Below, one piece after another: positions 49,137 to 58,634 of a stretch of 64,000 bases of DNA (positions within the stretch are counted from its first letter, which is position 1; each line of letters begins with the position of its first letter). A model generated the notes under the pieces. It saw nothing but the letters and a program-made list of their open reading frames with translations. It was not told the DNA's origin and searched no databases. The position numbers and the translations under genes were made by a program. The DNA lies in assembly GCF_021390435.2 (NCBI RefSeq), contig NZ_JAJVCN010000002.1, positions 372,001-436,000 on the forward strand, read 5' to 3'. This DNA comes from Kibdelosporangium philippinense. GTDB taxonomy: Bacteria; Actinomycetota; Actinomycetes; Mycobacteriales; Pseudonocardiaceae.

Positions 49137-51484
49137 TGGACAAGCCGAGTTACGAGATCTCGCCGTGGCAGTTGCGCTGGTGTGGTCTTGATCTGGAAGA
49201 GTTGCGCCGCACGGAATCCACGTTCGCCCTCGCCAACGGCCACATCGGACTGCGTGGCACGCTTGAGGAAGGCGAGCCGCGCGGCCTGCCGGGCACGTAC
49301 CTCAACGGCTTCTACGAACAGCGCAGGTTACCGTATGCCGAGGCTGGCTATGGTTTTCCGGAGGACGGCCAGACGGTCGTCAACGTGACCGACGGCAAGA
49401 TCATCCGGCTGCTGGTCGAGGACGAACCGCTCGACATGCGCTACGGCCGGGCCCTTGACCACACGCGGGTCCTGGACTTCCGGTCCGGCACGCTGCGGCG
49501 ATGCACTGAATGGGAGTCGCCGACCGGCCGCCGGGTCCGGATCACCTCCGAGCGCCTGGTGTCCTTCACCCAGCGCGCGATCGCCGCGATCCACTACACC
49601 GTGGAACCTCTGGACGACAAGATCCAGCTGGTGATCCAGTCCGACCTGCTGGCCAACGAGCCCGTCGCGTCTCGCACCGAAGACCCGAGGGTCGCGGCCG
49701 CGTTGGACAAACCGCTGGTCAGCGACCACGCCTCGGCCAGGGGCTACCGGGCGGTGCTTGCCCATCACACGAAGGCTTCCGGGTTGCGGATGGCCGCGGC
49801 GATGGACCACGAACTGCACCTCGACCACGACAACATCCGCACGGAAATCCGGGCCGAGCACGATCTCGCCAGGCTGACCGTCGCGGCTGACATCCCCAAG
49901 GGAAGCAAGCTGTCGCTCACCAAATACCTGGCGTACGGCTGGTCCAGCCAGAGGTCATCGGCCGCGCTGCGGGCCCAGGTCGACGCGGCACTGGTGGGCG
50001 CGCTGCAAACCGGCTGGGACGGCCTGCTCGCCGAGCAGAGGTCCTTTTTGGACGAGTTCTGGGACACGGCCGACATCGAGGTCGAAGGCGACGCTGAGCT
50101 GCAGCAGGCGGTCCGGTTCGCGTTGTTCCACGTCCTGCAGGCCGGAGCCCGCGGTGAGACCAGGGCGATTCCGGCGAAGGGCCTGACCGGCCCAGGGTAC
50201 GACGGGCATGCCTTCTGGGACACGGAATCCTTCGTGTTGCCGGTGCTGACGTACACCATCCCGGACGCCGCCCGCGACGCGCTGCGCTGGCGTTACTCCA
50301 CCTTGGACAAAGCGCGCGCCAGGGCGAAAACGTTGTGCCAGGACGGCGCCGCGTTCCCGTGGCGCTCGATCAACGGCGAAGAATGCTCCGGCTACTGGCC
50401 CGCGGGCACGGCGGCGTTCCACATCAACGCCGACATCGCGGACGCCGTGATGCGGTACCTGTACGCGACCCAGGACAAGCCGTTCGAGTCCGAATGCGCG
50501 GTGGAACTGCTCGTCGAGACCGCCCGGCTCTGGATGAGCATCGGCCATCACGACACCCATGGCCGATTCCGTATCGACGGTGTCACGGGCCCCGACGAGT
50601 ACACAGCCGTCGTGGACAACAACGTCTACACAAACCTGATGGCACGGCGTAATTTGCGCGCCGCGGCCGCCCTTGCCGAAGACAATCCCTCTCTGGCGCA
50701 CGAATTGGGCGTCGACACCGAGGAAGCCTCCCGTTGGCGCGATGCCGCCGACGACATGGTTGTCTTGTACGACAAGGACCTCATGGTTCACCCGCAGTCC
50801 GAGTGCTTCACCGATCATGCTCGCTGGGACTTCCACAACACGCCGGTCGAGAAGTACCCACTGCTGCTGAACTACCCGTACTTCGACCTGTACCGCAAGC
50901 AAGTCGTCAAGCAAGCCGACCTAGTGCTTGCTCTGCACGTCTGCGGTGACGAGTTCACCCCCGAGCAGAAAGCCCGAAACTTCGCGTACTACGAGGCATT
51001 GACCGTTCGCGACTCGTCATTGTCGGCGTGCACACAGGCCGTGATGGCTGCGGAAGTCGGCCATATGGAACTGGCCTACGACTACTTCGCCGAAGCCGCG
51101 TTGACGGACCTGCATGACCTGCACGACAACGTCCAAAACGGACTCCACATCGCCTCCCTCGCGGGCGCGTGGATCGCCACGGTCGCCGGGTTCGGCGGAA
51201 TGCGTGACCACCACGGCAAACTCTCGTTCGCGCCACGCCTGCCACCGGAACTGACCAAGATCACCTTCCGGATGACCTTCCGCGGCAGCAAGATCGGTGT
51301 GGAGATCCGCCCTGACCGCGTGGCATACCGGCTGCACTCTGGCGAACCACTGGAGCTGTGCCACCACGGCGACCAGTTCACCCTTGGTACCGAACCGGTG
51401 ATCCTGCCGATCCCCGACCTACCCGGAAACCCGGCACCACACCAGCCACACGGCCGCGCCCCGGTCCGGCGTCGACCCCGATAA
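49136..51484 (+). CDS. glycoside hydrolase family 65 phosphorylase (trehalose/maltose/kojibiose type)
   Basis: A 782-residue protein from ATG 49136. Features: N-terminal domain (WCGLDLEELRRTESTFALANGHIGLRG), catalytic (alpha/alpha)6-barrel beginning FWDTESFVLPVLTYT, the general-acid Glu in TGPDEYT near residue 488, and the phosphate-binding surroundings near VRDSSLSACTQAV. Family 65 enzymes cleave alpha-glucosides with phosphate into beta-glucose-1-phosphate and glucose or a sugar, with inversion. Paired with pgmB this yields glucose-6-phosphate. The disaccharide is not decidable, though trehalose or maltose is most likely. Confidence 0.9.
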   Translation: MDKPSYEISPWQLRWCGLDLEELRRTESTFALANGHIGLRGTLEEGEPRGLPGTYLNGFYEQRRLPYAEAGYGFPEDGQTVVNVTDGKIIRLLVEDEPLDMRYGRALDHTRVLDFRSGTLRRCTEWESPTGRRVRITSERLVSFTQRAIAAIHYTVEPLDDKIQLVIQSDLLANEPVASRTEDPRVAAALDKPLVSDHASARGYRAVLAHHTKASGLRMAAAMDHELHLDHDNIRTEIRAEHDLARLTVAADIPKGSKLSLTKYLAYGWSSQRSSAALRAQVDAALVGALQTGWDGLLAEQRSFLDEFWDTADIEVEGDAELQQAVRFALFHVLQAGARGETRAIPAKGLTGPGYDGHAFWDTESFVLPVLTYTIPDAARDALRWRYSTLDKARARAKTLCQDGAAFPWRSINGEECSGYWPAGTAAFHINADIADAVMRYLYATQDKPFESECAVELLVETARLWMSIGHHDTHGRFRIDGVTGPDEYTAVVDNNVYTNLMARRNLRAAAALAEDNPSLAHELGVDTEEASRWRDAADDMVVLYDKDLMVHPQSECFTDHARWDFHNTPVEKYPLLLNYPYFDLYRKQVVKQADLVLALHVCGDEFTPEQKARNFAYYEALTVRDSSLSACTQAVMAAEVGHMELAYDYFAEAALTDLHDLHDNVQNGLHIASLAGAWIATVAGFGGMRDHHGKLSFAPRLPPELTKITFRMTFRGSKIGVEIRPDRVAYRLHSGEPLELCHHGDQFTLGTEPVILPIPDLPGNPAPHQPHGRAPVRRRPR

Positions 51485-51730
51485 GTCGACCCGGTAGCAC
51501 TTTCGACCGACGCGAACGGGGGTAGGGCTAGCACCAAGGTCGGAATGCCAGCCAACTCCAGCGCGTCGGCCACCCCTGACGCGTAATTTCCTTGCTGACG
51601 GTCCACTCAGGGTTCGCGACCCGGGTCGGCTCGGGGTCCTCCCCGATGCCGCTACCCGGTCGTCTCAATACCTTGAGGTCGTCTCGTCACGTTGTGGCCA
51701 GTGGGATCCGATGGGGAGCAGGAGATGGAC

Positions 51731-52567
51731 ATGTCTCGTCGTGTGGTGTCGGGGGTATGCGCGATCGGCGTGGGGATGCTGGTGCTGTCCGGGTGTGACG
51801 GATTCCAGCTGACGTCGTCCAACTTCACCGACTCGACGGACCTCACGCAGCAGGTCGGGACGGTCCGGCTCAACACCGGCTCGGGGAACGTGATCGTCCG
51901 GACCGGGTCGACTGCGTCGGTGCGCCGCACGGTGCACTACCGGCAGAACGACAAGCCTGGTCAGACCCATCGTGTCGAGGGGGACACGCTGGTTCTCGAT
52001 GACTGTCCGCAGCGCAACTGCTCGGTCGACTACGAGGTCACGTTGCCTGCCGCGGCCAAGATCATGGGGCAGCTCGGGTCGGGTGAGATCGACATCACGG
52101 GCATGTCCGAGGTGGGGGTGCGGACCGGTTCCGGCGATGTCCGAGTCAGGGACATCTCCGGGCCGGTCACCGCGACGGCAGGATCGGGCGAGATCCAGCT
52201 GACCAATCTGCAGAAGTCGGCTGTGGTCGAGGTCGGTTCCGGCGACATCCGGATGACCGACGTCAAGGGGGACGTCACCGCGCTGTCGCGCTCAGGTGAG
52301 GTCACTGCCAGCGCCATCAGCGGCAAGGCATCCGTGGAGAGCGGGTCGGGCGATGTCCGGGTCGACATGGCCACGGCGCAGAATGTGAAGGTGTCGGCGC
52401 GCAGTGGCGGGATCACGGTCACCGTGCCCCGCGGCCAGGCGTACAAGACGAACGTCGTCACCTCAAGCGGGGAGAAGACGGTCAACGTCGACACCAGCCA
52501 GGAGGCGCCGTACCTGCTCGACCTGGAGGCCTCAAGCGGCAACATCCAGGTCGACTACCGCGGCTAG
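51731..52567 (+). CDS. DUF4097-type beta-strand repeat lipoprotein
   Basis: A 278-residue lipoprotein; ATG 51731 is favoured because GGAG (51721-51724) then sits 6 nt upstream, an ATG at 51725 being too close. The signal ends in VLSGC (Cys21). The rest consists of short beta strands with repeated SGSGDIRV/GSGEI patterns (GSGNVIVRTGS, LGSGEIDITGM, GSGDVRVRDI), typical of the adhesin-like DUF4097 family. The function is unknown; placement next to dnaK is probably chance. It should sit on the outer face of the membrane. Confidence 0.82.
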   Translation: MSRRVVSGVCAIGVGMLVLSGCDGFQLTSSNFTDSTDLTQQVGTVRLNTGSGNVIVRTGSTASVRRTVHYRQNDKPGQTHRVEGDTLVLDDCPQRNCSVDYEVTLPAAAKIMGQLGSGEIDITGMSEVGVRTGSGDVRVRDISGPVTATAGSGEIQLTNLQKSAVVEVGSGDIRMTDVKGDVTALSRSGEVTASAISGKASVESGSGDVRVDMATAQNVKVSARSGGITVTVPRGQAYKTNVVTSSGEKTVNVDTSQEAPYLLDLEASSGNIQVDYRG

Positions 52568-52617
52568 AAGACCCGCGGGAACAAACCCCGCACCCCGCTC
52601 GTTAGCCTATCAGGAAG

Positions 52618-52638
52618 GTTGAGCGGACTCCGCTCAAG
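52618..52638. promoter_or_regulatory. HAIR element 1, dnaK promoter
   Basis: GTTGAGC-N7-GCTCAAG, matching the CTTGAGT-N7-ACTCAAG HspR operator with one central base changed on each side. It lies 87-107 bp upstream of dnaK. Confidence 0.8.
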
Positions 52639-52673
52639 TCTGATTTTGACCGGCGTAGACTCTCGGTAGCAGA

Positions 52674-52694
52674 CTTGAGCCACACACGCTCAAG
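52674..52694. promoter_or_regulatory. HAIR element 2, dnaK promoter
   Basis: CTTGAGC-N7-GCTCAAG, a perfect 7-bp-arm HAIR site 31-51 bp upstream of dnaK. HspR, encoded by the last gene of the same operon, binds such sites to repress. Confidence 0.85.
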
Positions 52695-52724
52695 GCGAAG
52701 AAAAACACTTACCGGGAGGATTCC

Positions 52725-54572
52725 ATGGCGCGAGCGGTCGGCATCGACCTGGGGACGACCAACTCCGTCGTCGCCGTTCTCGAAGGCGGTGAGCCGACGG
52801 TCATCGCCAACTCCGAGGGTTCGCGGACGACCCCGTCCATCGTCGCCTTCGCCAAGAACGGCGAGGTGCTCGTCGGCCAGCCGGCGAAGAACCAGGCGGT
52901 CACCAACGTTGACCGCACGATCCGCTCAGTCAAGCGGCACGTCGGCAGCAACTGGAAGACCGAGGAGATCGACGGCAAGACCTACACCGCGCAGGAGATC
53001 AGCGCGCGTGTGCTGCAGAAGCTCAAGCGGGACGCGGAGTCCTACCTCGGTGAGCAGATCACCGACGCCGTGATCACCGTCCCTGCCTACTTCGAGGACG
53101 CGCAGCGACAGGCCACCAAGGAAGCCGGCCAGATCGCTGGCCTGAACGTGCTGCGGATCGTCAACGAGCCGACCGCGGCCGCCTTGGCCTACGGCTTGGA
53201 CAAGGGCGAGAAGGAGCAGACCATCCTGGTCTTCGACCTCGGTGGCGGTACCTTCGACGTCTCCTTGCTCGAGATCGGCGACGGTGTCGTCGAGGTCCGC
53301 GCGACCAGCGGTGACAACCACCTCGGTGGTGACGACTGGGACCAGCGCATCGTCGACTGGCTGGTTGACAAGTTCAAGCAGTCCAGCGGCATCGACCTGA
53401 CCAAGGACAAGATGGCGCTGCAGCGGATCCGTGAGGCCGCTGAGAAGGCGAAGATCGAGCTGTCCAGCTCGACGAGCGCCAACATCAACCTGCCGTACAT
53501 CACCGTCGACGCGGACAAGAACCCGCTGTTCCTCGACGAGACGCTGACCCGCGCGGAGTTCCAGCGGATCACCTCCGACCTGCTCGACCGCACCAGGGCG
53601 CCGTTCCACAACGTGATCAAGGACGCCGGCATCAACCTCGGCGACATCGACCACATCGTGCTCGTTGGTGGCTCCACTCGGATGCCCGCGGTCACCGACC
53701 TGGTCAAGGAGCTGACCGGCGGCAAGGAGCCCAACAAGGGCGTCAACCCGGACGAGGTCGTGGCCGTTGGTGCCGCGCTGCAGGCCGGTGTGCTCAAGGG
53801 TGAGGTCAAGGACGTCCTGCTGCTGGACGTGACCCCGCTGTCGCTGGGCATCGAGACCAAGGGTGGCGTGTTCACCAAGCTGATCGAGCGCAACACCACG
53901 ATCCCGACCAAGCGTTCGGAGATCTTCTCGACCGCGGACGACAACCAGACCACGGTTGGCATCCAGGTCTTCCAGGGTGAGCGCGAGTTCGCCGTGCACA
54001 ACAAGAAGCTGGGCACGTTCGACCTGACCGGTCTGCCCCCGGCTCCGCGTGGCGTGCCGCAGATCGAGGTCACCTTCGACATCGACGCGAACGGCATCGT
54101 GCACGTCTCCGCGAAGGACCTCGGCACCGGCAAGGAACAGTCGATGACGATCACGGGTGGCTCGGCGCTGCCCAAGGACGACATCGACCGGATGGTCAAG
54201 GACGCCGAGGCGCACGCGGAGGAGGACAAGCGCCGCCGCGAGGAGGCCGAGACCCGCAACCAGGCCGAGACGCTGGTGTACCAGACCGAGAAGTTCTTGA
54301 AGGACAACGAGGACAAGGTCCCGGCCGACGCCAAGGACAAGGTCAACGCGGCGATCCTCGAGGCCAACGAGGCGCTCAAGGGCGAGGACACGGCCAAGAT
54401 CAAGGCCGCGGTCGAGAAGCTGTCGCAGGAGTCGCAGGCGATGGGCGCGGCGATGTACGCGTCCGCCAACGCGGCGGGTGGCGAGGGCGGCCAGGCCGGC
54501 GGTGCCGGTGCGACCCCGCCGAAGGACGACGTTGTTGACGCCGAGATCGTCGACGAGGACGAGAAGAAGTGA
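52725..54572 (+). CDS. dnaK: molecular chaperone DnaK (Hsp70)
   Basis: A 615-residue ATP-dependent chaperone from ATG 52725, GGGAGG upstream. The ATPase domain opens VGIDLGTTNSVVAVLEGG and contains VFDLGGGTFDVSLLEIG and IVLVGGSTRMPAV; the substrate domain starts near LLLDVTPLSLGIETKGG, and the C-terminal tail is short and acidic (DAEIVDEDEKK). It refolds proteins with DnaJ and GrpE, and with HspR as feedback repressor. It is the first gene of dnaK-grpE-dnaJ-hspR. The lid is somewhat shortened relative to E. coli, as is normal for actinobacteria. Confidence 0.98.
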   Translation: MARAVGIDLGTTNSVVAVLEGGEPTVIANSEGSRTTPSIVAFAKNGEVLVGQPAKNQAVTNVDRTIRSVKRHVGSNWKTEEIDGKTYTAQEISARVLQKLKRDAESYLGEQITDAVITVPAYFEDAQRQATKEAGQIAGLNVLRIVNEPTAAALAYGLDKGEKEQTILVFDLGGGTFDVSLLEIGDGVVEVRATSGDNHLGGDDWDQRIVDWLVDKFKQSSGIDLTKDKMALQRIREAAEKAKIELSSSTSANINLPYITVDADKNPLFLDETLTRAEFQRITSDLLDRTRAPFHNVIKDAGINLGDIDHIVLVGGSTRMPAVTDLVKELTGGKEPNKGVNPDEVVAVGAALQAGVLKGEVKDVLLLDVTPLSLGIETKGGVFTKLIERNTTIPTKRSEIFSTADDNQTTVGIQVFQGEREFAVHNKKLGTFDLTGLPPAPRGVPQIEVTFDIDANGIVHVSAKDLGTGKEQSMTITGGSALPKDDIDRMVKDAEAHAEEDKRRREEAETRNQAETLVYQTEKFLKDNEDKVPADAKDKVNAAILEANEALKGEDTAKIKAAVEKLSQESQAMGAAMYASANAAGGEGGQAGGAGATPPKDDVVDAEIVDEDEKK

Positions 54573-55273
54573 CTGACCAGGGACCGCACGACAACAGCAA
54601 CTCCGTTGAGGAGCCTCGAGTGGTGGTGCGCGACCGGCGCCGGATCGATCCGGAGACAGGTCAGGTCAAGACTGTGACCGAGGAGGTGCCCGTCGACGAG
54701 GCGGGCGCCCCCGAGGGCGGCAGGCACGCCTCGGCCGACGAGGTCGAGGCGGAGATCGTCCCGGAGATCATCAGCGAGGAGCTTTCGCTGAAGACCGAAC
54801 TGGATGAGCGCACCAAGGACCTGCAGCGACTGCAGGCCGAGTTCGCCAACTACCGCAAGCGGGTGGACCGCGACCGCGAGAGCGTGGTCGTCAACGCCAA
54901 GGCGTCGGTGGTGAACGAGCTGCTCGCGGTCCTCGACGACCTCGAGCGCGCGGCCGTGCACGGCGACCTGACCGGAGCGTTCAAGGCAGTGGCGGACAAG
55001 TTGACCGCGACCCTGCAGCGCGTCGGGCTGGAGCCGTTCGGCCATGAGAACGAGCCGTTCGACCCGTCCGTGCATGAGGCCGTGCAGCACGACACGTCTC
55101 CGGACGTGCAAGGCCCGACCGTGACCGCGGTATTGCGCCGTGGCTACCGGATCGGCGAGAAGACGCTGCGCCCCGCGCTGGTGGCCGTGACCGACCACGA
55201 GCCCGGTGCCCCGGCACAGGAATGGGCCGAACCGTCCGAGGGACAGCCAGATGGTTCGGCGGACCGTAACTAA
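54569..55273 (+). CDS. grpE: nucleotide exchange factor GrpE
   Basis: A 234-residue protein starting at GTG 54569, overlapping dnaK by 4 bp. The coiled-coil and dimer region is ELDERTKDLQRLQAEFANYRKRVDRDRESV and the beta-domain carries LGEVTAVLRRGYRIGEKTLRPALVAV-like sequence. A disordered acidic N terminus of about 70 residues is longer than in E. coli GrpE, which is usual for actinobacteria. It releases ADP from DnaK. Confidence 0.95.
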   Translation: MTDQGPHDNSNSVEEPRVVVRDRRRIDPETGQVKTVTEEVPVDEAGAPEGGRHASADEVEAEIVPEIISEELSLKTELDERTKDLQRLQAEFANYRKRVDRDRESVVVNAKASVVNELLAVLDDLERAAVHGDLTGAFKAVADKLTATLQRVGLEPFGHENEPFDPSVHEAVQHDTSPDVQGPTVTAVLRRGYRIGEKTLRPALVAVTDHEPGAPAQEWAEPSEGQPDGSADRN

Positions 55274-55297
55274 GAAGCAGAAGGGAGGGGACGTCCG

Positions 55298-56473
55298 GTG
55301 AGCGCTAGGGACTGGATCGACAAGGACTTCTACCGTGAGCTGGGCGTCTCGTCCAGCGCGACGGACGCGGACATCAAGAAGGCCTACCGCAAGCTGGCCA
55401 GGGAGTTGCACCCGGACGCCAACCCGGGCAACACCGAGGCCGAGACCCGGTTCAAGGCCGTGTCCGAGGCGTACGGCGTGATCGGTGACCCCGAGAAGCG
55501 CAAGCAGTACGACGAAGCCCGCCGGTTGTTCGGCGGCGGGCTTCGTGGCTTCGGAAGTGGTGGAGCCGGCGGCGGTTTCGACGTCAGCGACATCTTCGGC
55601 GGCGCGAACCAGCAAGGCGCGAGCGGAAGTTTCAGCGGCCTCGGCGACATTCTCGGCGGCCTGTTCGGCAGGCGCGGCCAAGGATCCGCCGCGGGCAGAC
55701 CGCAGCGCGGAGCGGACGTGGACACCGAGATCCGGATCGACTTCCTCGAAGCGATCCGCGGTGCGACTGTCCCTTTGCGACTGTCCAGCCCATCCACATG
55801 TGGGACATGCGGAGGAAACGGCGCCCGCCCAGGCACCCACCCCCGCACGTGTCCGACGTGTAACGGCGCAGGCCTGATCACCCGCAGCCAAGGCGCTTTC
55901 GCCTTCAGCGAGCCATGCCGCGACTGCCGTGGCACAGGTCGGATCGTTGACGACCCATGCCCGGAATGCGGCGGCGACGGCGTAAGCACGAAGAGCCGCA
56001 CGTTGACTGTGCGTATTCCGCCAGGCGTGGAAGACGACCAGAAGATAAGACTGGCCGAACAAGGCGAACCCGGCCAAAACGGCGGGCACGCAGGAGACCT
56101 GTACGTGCGTGTGCACGTCACCCCGCACGCGGTGTTCGGCCGCTCAGGCAACGACGTGACAATCACCGTGCCTGTGACATTCCAAGAACTGGCGCTCGGT
56201 ACAACGCTGACCGTGCCCACTTTGGACGGCAAGGTGTCGTTGCGCGTCGCCCCGGGTACAGCGAATGGCAGGGTGTTCCGGGTCCGTGGCAAGGGTGTCG
56301 TCAAACGCGACGGTGCCGCGGGCGACTTGCTGGTGACCGTGCAGGTAGCGGTGCCGAGCAAACTCTCTGACGAGGCAAAGACCGCGATGGAGGAGTACGC
56401 GAAGGCAACTTCGGACCACGACCCGAGGCCGGAGTTGACGGCGATGCTGAAGCAGAGGAGCGAATCACCATGA
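55298..56473 (+). CDS. dnaJ: chaperone DnaJ (type I)
   Basis: A 391-residue co-chaperone from GTG 55298. Order: J domain with HPD (RELHPDANPG, residues 30-40), a Gly-rich region (residues 75-140), a zinc-finger domain with four CxxCxGxG-type motifs (CGTCGGNGA, CPTCNGAG, CRDCRGTG, CPECGGDG) and the substrate-binding C-terminal domains. In this lineage the operon copy is DnaJ1. It delivers clients to DnaK. It overlaps hspR by 4 bp. Confidence 0.96.
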   Translation: MSARDWIDKDFYRELGVSSSATDADIKKAYRKLARELHPDANPGNTEAETRFKAVSEAYGVIGDPEKRKQYDEARRLFGGGLRGFGSGGAGGGFDVSDIFGGANQQGASGSFSGLGDILGGLFGRRGQGSAAGRPQRGADVDTEIRIDFLEAIRGATVPLRLSSPSTCGTCGGNGARPGTHPRTCPTCNGAGLITRSQGAFAFSEPCRDCRGTGRIVDDPCPECGGDGVSTKSRTLTVRIPPGVEDDQKIRLAEQGEPGQNGGHAGDLYVRVHVTPHAVFGRSGNDVTITVPVTFQELALGTTLTVPTLDGKVSLRVAPGTANGRVFRVRGKGVVKRDGAAGDLLVTVQVAVPSKLSDEAKTAMEEYAKATSDHDPRPELTAMLKQRSESP

Positions 56474-56922
56474 TGCCCTCGTTTCCCAGCGGTGTCCCCT
56501 TCCCGGCGAACGCCGACGAGGACACCCCGATCTTCGTGATCTCGGTGGCCGCGCAGCTGTCCGGCCTGCACGCGCAAACCCTGCGCAGCTACGACCGCCT
56601 AGGCCTGGTCTCACCCGGCCGGACCTCAGGCGGCGGCCGCAGGTACTCCATGCGAGACATCGCGGTCCTGCGCGAGGTTCAACGCCTGTCCCAAGAGGAA
56701 GGCGTGAACCTCGCGGGCATCAAGCGAATCATCCACTTGGAAAACCAAGTGACCGCACTGCAGGCGCGCGTGGAGGAACTCACCCACGAACTGGCCGCGG
56801 CCTACACAGCGGCCGAGCAGGCAGCCGCGGCAGTGCACGCGTCCTACCGGCACGAGCTGGTCCCGGTCCACAAGCCCAAAACAGCACTAGTGGTCTGGAA
56901 ACCCCACCCCCGCCGCACCTGA
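56470..56922 (+). CDS. hspR: heat-shock repressor HspR (MerR family)
   Basis: A 150-residue MerR-type regulator from ATG 56470. The winged helix is FVISVAAQLSGLHAQTLRSYDRLGLVSPGRTSGGGRRYSMRDIAVLREVQRLSQEEGV. A coiled coil follows (LENQVTALQARVEELTHELAAAY). The C terminus is basic and Pro-rich, as in other HspR proteins. It represses dnaK, clpB and similar genes at HAIR sites, with DnaK as co-repressor. Three HAIR sites lie in this window. Confidence 0.95.
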   Translation: MMPSFPSGVPFPANADEDTPIFVISVAAQLSGLHAQTLRSYDRLGLVSPGRTSGGGRRYSMRDIAVLREVQRLSQEEGVNLAGIKRIIHLENQVTALQARVEELTHELAAAYTAAEQAAAAVHASYRHELVPVHKPKTALVVWKPHPRRT

Positions 56923-56927
56923 TTTTT

Positions 56928-56950
56928 GCCGTGAAGGTCACCTTCGCGGC
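56928..56950. terminator. hairpin after hspR
   Basis: GCCGTGAAGGT and ACCTTCGCGGC form an 11-bp stem with one G:U pair around a single base. TTTTT precedes it on the plus strand, so it also reads as a T-tracted terminator for minus-strand transcription. Confidence 0.55.
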
Positions 56951-57034
56951 ATCCAACGCCCCGAAAGTTCCCCTCACTGCCGGGTATCAGGCAGGGATTG
57001 GTCTAGTCGAGGGTGTACGGATCGGGATCATTTC

Positions 57035-57070
57035 CAGCCTTGACTTCGACCCCCGAAGGTCAAGGCTGGT
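57035..57070. terminator. second hairpin between hspR and the flavohemoglobin gene
   Basis: CCAGCCTTGACTTCG (57035-57049) pairs with the sequence at 57055-57070 with one bulged G. It lies between convergent genes. The surrounding 250 bp show nothing else recognisable. Confidence 0.5.
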
Positions 57071-57199
57071 GGCGTGTCCGGGCATCGAGCAGCCTGCCAG
57101 CGGATGAATCGGGCAGCTCCGGTCAATTCGTGACCCGGAACCACCGCGGCCAGGCGTCCGCGGCGGCGAGCTGGCCGGGCAGATTCCCGCTAGCGCTGC

Positions 57200-58468
57200 T
57201 CAGTCCAGGGTGAACGGGTCGTACGTGATGTGGTCCAGCGGCGTACCCGCGACCAGCATCCGCGACACCGTCGACCTGATCATTCCGGGCGAGCCGCTGA
57301 CCAGCACGTCACGGTCGGCCCAAGCGCCATACCGAGTGACCACATCCGCCAGCGTGCCGTGTTCCACCCCAGTGGAATCCGGTTCGGACTCGAGCACCGG
57401 CACGACCGTCAGCCACGGATTCGTGGCCGCCAACTGCTGCAGGCTTTGCAGGTCGTACAGATCCGACATGACGCGCCCACCGTAAAACAGGTGCACGCGC
57501 GGGTTCTCGCCCCACTGGCTGAGCTCGTCGATGATCGCCCGCATGGGAGCGAGACCTGTCCCGCCGGCGACCATGACTAAGTCTCGGGTGTTCTCGCGGT
57601 CCACGCTCATCCGGCCAAGCGGCGGTCCGACCCGCCAGGTCTCGCCGATCTGGGTGTGTCCGACGATCGCCCGGCTGACCCAGCCGCCGTCGACCGTCCG
57701 GATGTGGAAGTCGATGGTTCCGTCTTCCCGGGGCGCGTTCGCGGGAGAGAGGTAGCGCCACAGCCGCGGGCGGTGCGGGGTTTCCACGCTTACGTACTGC
57801 CCTGGTTGGTAAGGCAAGGGGTAGTCGGTCTGGACGGTCACCACGGCCAGCTCGTAGCCGATGCGGTGGTGGGCGACGACGGTCGCGGGCCACCACGCAG
57901 GGCCGTCCTCGGCGTTCGACGCGTCGAGCATCGCACGGGCCATGATCGTGTAAGCCTCTGCCCAGGCTCGTTCGATCTCGTCGGTCCAGGACTTGCCGGA
58001 GAACTTCTTCACGGCCGCGATCAACGCCGTACCGACCGCCTCGTAGTGGGCGCTGATCACACCGAACTTCCGGTGGTCGCGGCCGAGTTGGCGGAGGAAC
58101 GGGTTGAGGTCGTCGGGCCGGTCGACCAGCTGGACGATGTGTACGAGCGCGCGCAACAGGCGCGAGCGCTGCACCTCCATGTTGGCCGGGAACATCTCGC
58201 GCGCGTTCGGCGACAGGCTGAACAACATCCCGTAGAAGAACTTCGCGACTTCGTCGGCCTTGGGCTCGACAACGGCGAAGCTCTCCCGGATCAGCCGCAC
58301 CATCGCGGCCGCGCCGGAGGCGGCGTCCGCCGAGCGCGTCGCCGCGGGACTGGCGGACCTGGGTGTCTGGGGTATGGGGCTCACTACGGCGTTTGCGGTC
58401 ATGGTCGGGGCACGGACTCCAACCTCTGGCTCAGACGTCTTGATGGGCGTCACGGTCTTCTCATGCAT
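57200..58468 (-). CDS. flavohemoglobin-like globin/reductase with N-terminal extension
   Basis: A 422-residue protein from ATG 58468. Residues 1-45 form a Ser/Pro/Ala-rich extension absent from Hmp. Residues 50-185 are a globin domain with FFYGMLFSLSPNAREMF (helix B/C) and the proximal His in VISAHYEAVG. Residues 195-300 bind FAD (YQPGQYVSVE; RLWRYLSPANAP) and 305-420 NAD(P)H (MVAGGTGLAPMRAIIDEL; VLVSGSPGMIRSTV). It probably detoxifies nitric oxide or acts as a redox sensor. The heme pocket needs comparison with true Hmp before naming it. Confidence 0.85.
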   Translation of the reverse strand: MHEKTVTPIKTSEPEVGVRAPTMTANAVVSPIPQTPRSASPAATRSADAASGAAAMVRLIRESFAVVEPKADEVAKFFYGMLFSLSPNAREMFPANMEVQRSRLLRALVHIVQLVDRPDDLNPFLRQLGRDHRKFGVISAHYEAVGTALIAAVKKFSGKSWTDEIERAWAEAYTIMARAMLDASNAEDGPAWWPATVVAHHRIGYELAVVTVQTDYPLPYQPGQYVSVETPHRPRLWRYLSPANAPREDGTIDFHIRTVDGGWVSRAIVGHTQIGETWRVGPPLGRMSVDRENTRDLVMVAGGTGLAPMRAIIDELSQWGENPRVHLFYGGRVMSDLYDLQSLQQLAATNPWLTVVPVLESEPDSTGVEHGTLADVVTRYGAWADRDVLVSGSPGMIRSTVSRMLVAGTPLDHITYDPFTLD

Positions 58469-58634
58469 CCATCCCCCGACAGGGTTGGACAGTAACCCGA
58501 TTCTCGTGAGATGTCCGCCTTGATGCCACCTTCGTGTACTTGTGAGTGACGGAAAGTTCTGCGTGTTCCCTCTTCTGGTGGACAACCGATGGGCGGGCTG
58601 GGCGCTCGCCTCTTGATATGAAACTGTTACCCGC

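Noticed and set aside
53189..56128. Very long minus-strand open frame opposite dnaK-grpE-dnaJ (979 codons)
   Set aside because: It runs opposite to genes with unmistakable products and its composition is what the reverse of GC-rich coding DNA gives. No family motif is present.
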